From NCBI GenBank assembly GCA_003167305.1, contig PMTP01000159.1:1-5186 (forward strand): a DNA stretch of 5,186 nt, given 5' to 3'. This DNA is from Acidobacteriaceae bacterium (lineage in GTDB: Bacteria; Acidobacteriota; Terriglobia; Terriglobales; Acidobacteriaceae). Positions within the stretch are counted from its first letter, which is position 1. Every line of letters starts with the position of its first letter. This document shows positions 4,075-5,186 of the stretch, in pieces. The position numbers were made by a program, and so were the translations under genes. A model generated the notes under the pieces. It was given only the letters and a program-made list of their open reading frames with translations. It was not told the origin of the DNA and searched no databases.

Positions 4075-5186
4075 GAAATCGCGCGGAAGAGCCAGTAGAG
4101 CGTGCCGGAGAGCAGCGCCGCTACCGGCAGGGTAAAGACCCAGCCAGCGGCAATGTTGCGAACCGTGGCCAGGCGCAGTCCGCTGCCGTTGGCGCTCATC
4201 GTACCGGCCACACCGGAGCTGAGAATGTGGGTCGTCGAAACCGGTTGGCCGAAGATGTTAGCCGCGAAGATCGTAGCCATCGTCACCAGGCTTGCGCTGG
4301 CGCCCTGCGCGTACGTCAAATGCTCTTTGCCGATCTTTTCTCCCACCGTGACCACGACGCGTCTCCAGCCGATCATCGTTCCCAGGCCGAGAGCCAGCGC
4401 AACTGCCACTTTGACCCAGTCGGGAATGAACCGCGTAGCCTTGTCCACCTTGCTCTTGTAGTTGCCGAGAGCAGCGCTTTCAGTCTTGTCGAAAACCGGC
4501 TGCTTCTTTTCGTTCACCAGGTTGGCGTCATTCTTCTGCATCAGGCGAATGGCTTCGCCGGCCACGTACATATCGTTGCGGACGTTGGCCTGATCCGGCG
4601 CCGGAACCGACTTGAAGACCTTGTAGAGGGCAACTTCGTGGTTCAGATCCTCGACCAGCTCTCGAAGCGCCAGAATCGTGTCCGGCTGGAGTTGCTTGGT
4701 GCGGATGTAGTCGGTGACCTCGGTGCGGGCATCCTCGCCGAGAATGCCCGCCTGATCGACGTGCCGGTCGAGGATGCGGCCGGCCTGTTCGGAGGCGGCG
4801 ATGAACTCCTGCATATCTTGAGTGGTAACGGCGTGGTTCAGCGCGTATGCGGTGGGCACCGTGCCGATCAGGATCAGCATGATCAGCCCCATGCCCTTTT
4901 GCCCGTCATTGGAGCCGTGGAAGAAGCTGACGCCGGTGCAGGTGAGCACCATCAGCGCGCGGATCGGCCATGGCGGCGGCTGGTTATCCTTGGGAGCTTC
5001 GTAGAGAGAGGGGTACTTGATCGTCTGCTTGGAGACGTACAGCAGCAGCCCGGCGCAGGCGAAGCCCAGCAGAGGCGAGATCAGCAGCCACTTGAGAACC
5101 TTGGTAGCCTGCTCCCAATCCACGCCGGAGGTTCCGCTGTGAACGTGCATCAGTTGGTTGGCGATGCCTACGCCGATGATGGAGCC
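4071..5186 (-). CDS. pitA: PitA-type low-affinity inorganic phosphate transporter, 5' end outside the window
   Basis: This is an inner-membrane phosphate symporter of the PiT/PHO4 family; Escherichia coli PitA moves metal-phosphate complexes with protons. The frame is open to the right edge, so 371 C-terminal residues are visible and the ATG at 5150 is internal: the codons before it read GSIIGVGIANQL, a conserved PiT segment. Other hallmarks are FHGSNDGQKGMG (visible 90-101), a long polar helical cytoplasmic loop (about 120-250), GTMIGWRRV (about 269-277), QPVSTTH (314-320) and a final hydrophobic segment ending LYWLFRAIS. These match PitA closely from memory. The first GxNDxAN half-signature must lie off the window. 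The TAA stop overlaps the stop of the convergent ABC ATPase gene. It probably serves constitutive phosphate uptake; no Pho-box or PhoU-like gene is visible here. Confidence 0.95.
   Translation of the reverse strand, partial: GSIIGVGIANQLMHVHSGTSGVDWEQATKVLKWLLISPLLGFACAGLLLYVSKQTIKYPSLYEAPKDNQPPPWPIRALMVLTCTGVSFFHGSNDGQKGMGLIMLILIGTVPTAYALNHAVTTQDMQEFIAASEQAGRILDRHVDQAGILGEDARTEVTDYIRTKQLQPDTILALRELVEDLNHEVALYKVFKSVPAPDQANVRNDMYVAGEAIRLMQKNDANLVNEKKQPVFDKTESAALGNYKSKVDKATRFIPDWVKVAVALALGLGTMIGWRRVVVTVGEKIGKEHLTYAQGASASLVTMATIFAANIFGQPVSTTHILSSGVAGTMSANGSGLRLATVRNIAAGWVFTLPVAALLSGTLYWLFRAIS

Noticed and set aside
4071..5150. Phosphate transporter starting at the ATG at 5150
   Set aside because: The frame continues to the edge and the upstream codons encode a conserved PiT segment, so that ATG is an internal methionine.

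Overview
This window holds four well-supported genes plus one gene cut by the right edge and a doubtful gene fragment at the left edge. GC-rich coding blocks are separated by two more AT-rich intergenic stretches. The combination of an orphan NtrC-type activator, a DUF6982-like protein, a PilZ protein and a PitA-type phosphate transporter suggests an environmental Gram-negative-type bacterium. My best guess is an acidobacterium, because DUF6982-like proteins are common there. That is family knowledge plus inference; no rRNA or other phylogenetic marker is present.

Layout. Bases 1-60 may be the 5' end of a minus-strand gene running off the window. Bases 61-458 are non-coding and carry small dyads, GTAAC direct repeats and an FNR-like box. 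Bases 459-1931 encode a sigma-54-dependent response regulator (REC, AAA+, Fis-type HTH). It overlaps by ATGA with 1928-2410, a 160-residue DUF6982-like protein. Only two bases separate that gene from a convergent PilZ-domain gene at 2413-2751 (minus). Bases 2752-3240 are non-coding, with a perfect 14-bp palindrome and strong inverted repeats. Bases 3241-4074 encode an OppD/DppD-type ABC ATPase without permeases or the usual C-terminal tail. Its stop codon overlaps that of a convergent PitA-like phosphate transporter gene (4071 to the right edge, minus, start outside).

How the genes may work together. The first two plus-strand genes look like one translationally coupled unit: a transcription activator and a small protein of unknown role. 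The opposed PilZ gene, with both c-di-GMP-binding motifs intact, makes a link to c-di-GMP-controlled motility, surface or exopolysaccharide functions reasonable, but this rests only on adjacency. The ABC ATPase and phosphate transporter look unrelated to that module. The most unusual points are the receiver domain, which lacks two of the usual five conserved phosphorylation residues; the shortened orphan ATPase that ends exactly inside its neighbour's stop codon; and two tail-to-tail junctions with no room for a terminator. I found no CRISPR array, tRNA, rRNA, insertion sequence or prophage, and nothing I would call a proven new system.
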